In this document: in pieces, positions 5,049 to 5,140 of the stretch
Numbering within the stretch: the stretch's first letter is position 1
Layout: each line of letters opens with the position of its first letter
Notes under the pieces: model-generated
Databases searched by the model: none
What the model was told of the DNA's origin: nothing
What the model saw: the letters and a program-made list of their open reading frames with translations, nothing else
Translations under genes and position numbers: made by a program
NCBI GenBank assembly: GCA_016204905.1
Contig: JACQJU010000141.1
Span: 1 to 5,140 of the forward strand
Direction of reading: 5' to 3'
Length of the DNA stretch: 5,140 nt
From: Candidatus Gottesmanbacteria bacterium
Lineage (GTDB): Bacteria > Patescibacteriota > Microgenomatia > 2-02-FULL-39-11

Positions 5049-5130
5049 GGTTCTCATTTAGGTAAGATATTGATAAAAAGAACTCTTAAAAAGAATTATC
5101 AATCATGAAGCTATTTAAGAACCGTCCCCT
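5042..5130. repeat. REPIN-like hairpin element
   Basis: AGGGGACGGTTCT (5042-5054) and AGAACCGTCCCCT (5118-5130) are perfect 13-bp inverted repeats enclosing 63 nt. Inside lies a second perfect dyad, ATTGATAA (5069-5076) with TTATCAAT (5096-5103). Two inverted REP-like units with a short spacer is the architecture of a REPIN, a non-autonomous element mobilised in trans by a REP-associated tyrosine transposase. No such transposase is encoded in the window, and no ORF fits in the spacer. The right end is only 10 nt from the window edge, so flanking sequence is missing. Confidence 0.65.
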
Positions 5131-5140
5131 CTTGTTTCAG

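Noticed and set aside
1..5140. Possibility of UGA recoding as in Gracilibacteria or Absconditabacteria
   Set aside because: All genes end in TAA and no UGA is needed inside any recognised protein; the Fic and TspO families read through with the standard code.

Overview
The window is AT-rich bacterial DNA carrying five protein genes. Four are complete and one is cut by the left edge. Each gene appears to be transcribed on its own. The best guess at a source is a member of the Candidate Phyla Radiation (Patescibacteria, possibly the Microgenomates side). The grounds are a 21-nt palindromic insertion of the CCTGCCGGCAGG type that adds LPAGRQG to a protein, the lack of Shine-Dalgarno sequences, very short or absent leaders, and small orphan genes. 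All five genes end in TAA, and there is no sign of a recoded UGA. This placement is inference, because no marker gene is present.

Layout: (1) positions 1-231, the C-terminal end of a cysteine-containing hypothetical protein. (2) 232-375, an intergenic region with a dispersed repeat copy and a promoter containing three 11-bp repeats. (3) 376-1431, a class II Fic-family AMP-transferase with a C-terminal winged helix, interrupted in frame by the palindrome. (4) 1432-1712, an intergenic region with a second copy of the dispersed repeat and a good sigma70-type promoter. (5) 1713-3926, a secreted multidomain protein with a signal peptide, Thr-Pro linkers, a jelly-roll-like domain, two PKD domains and a conserved C-terminal beta domain. 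(6) 4090-4545, a TspO/MBR-family membrane protein with a putative leaderless GTG start. (7) 4546-5140, a small minus-strand gene (4721-4942) lying between inverted copies of a GGGGACGGTTCT repeat, followed by a compact REPIN-like hairpin unit (5042-5130).

The genes do not form an obvious pathway. The secreted PKD protein and TspO act at the cell envelope or outside, and Fic is a cytosolic regulator of protein activity. The most unusual content is at the DNA level: a palindrome inside a gene, direct repeats flanking fic, symmetric sequences over several promoters, and REP-like repeats without their transposase. No CRISPR array, tRNA, rRNA or complete transposon was found.
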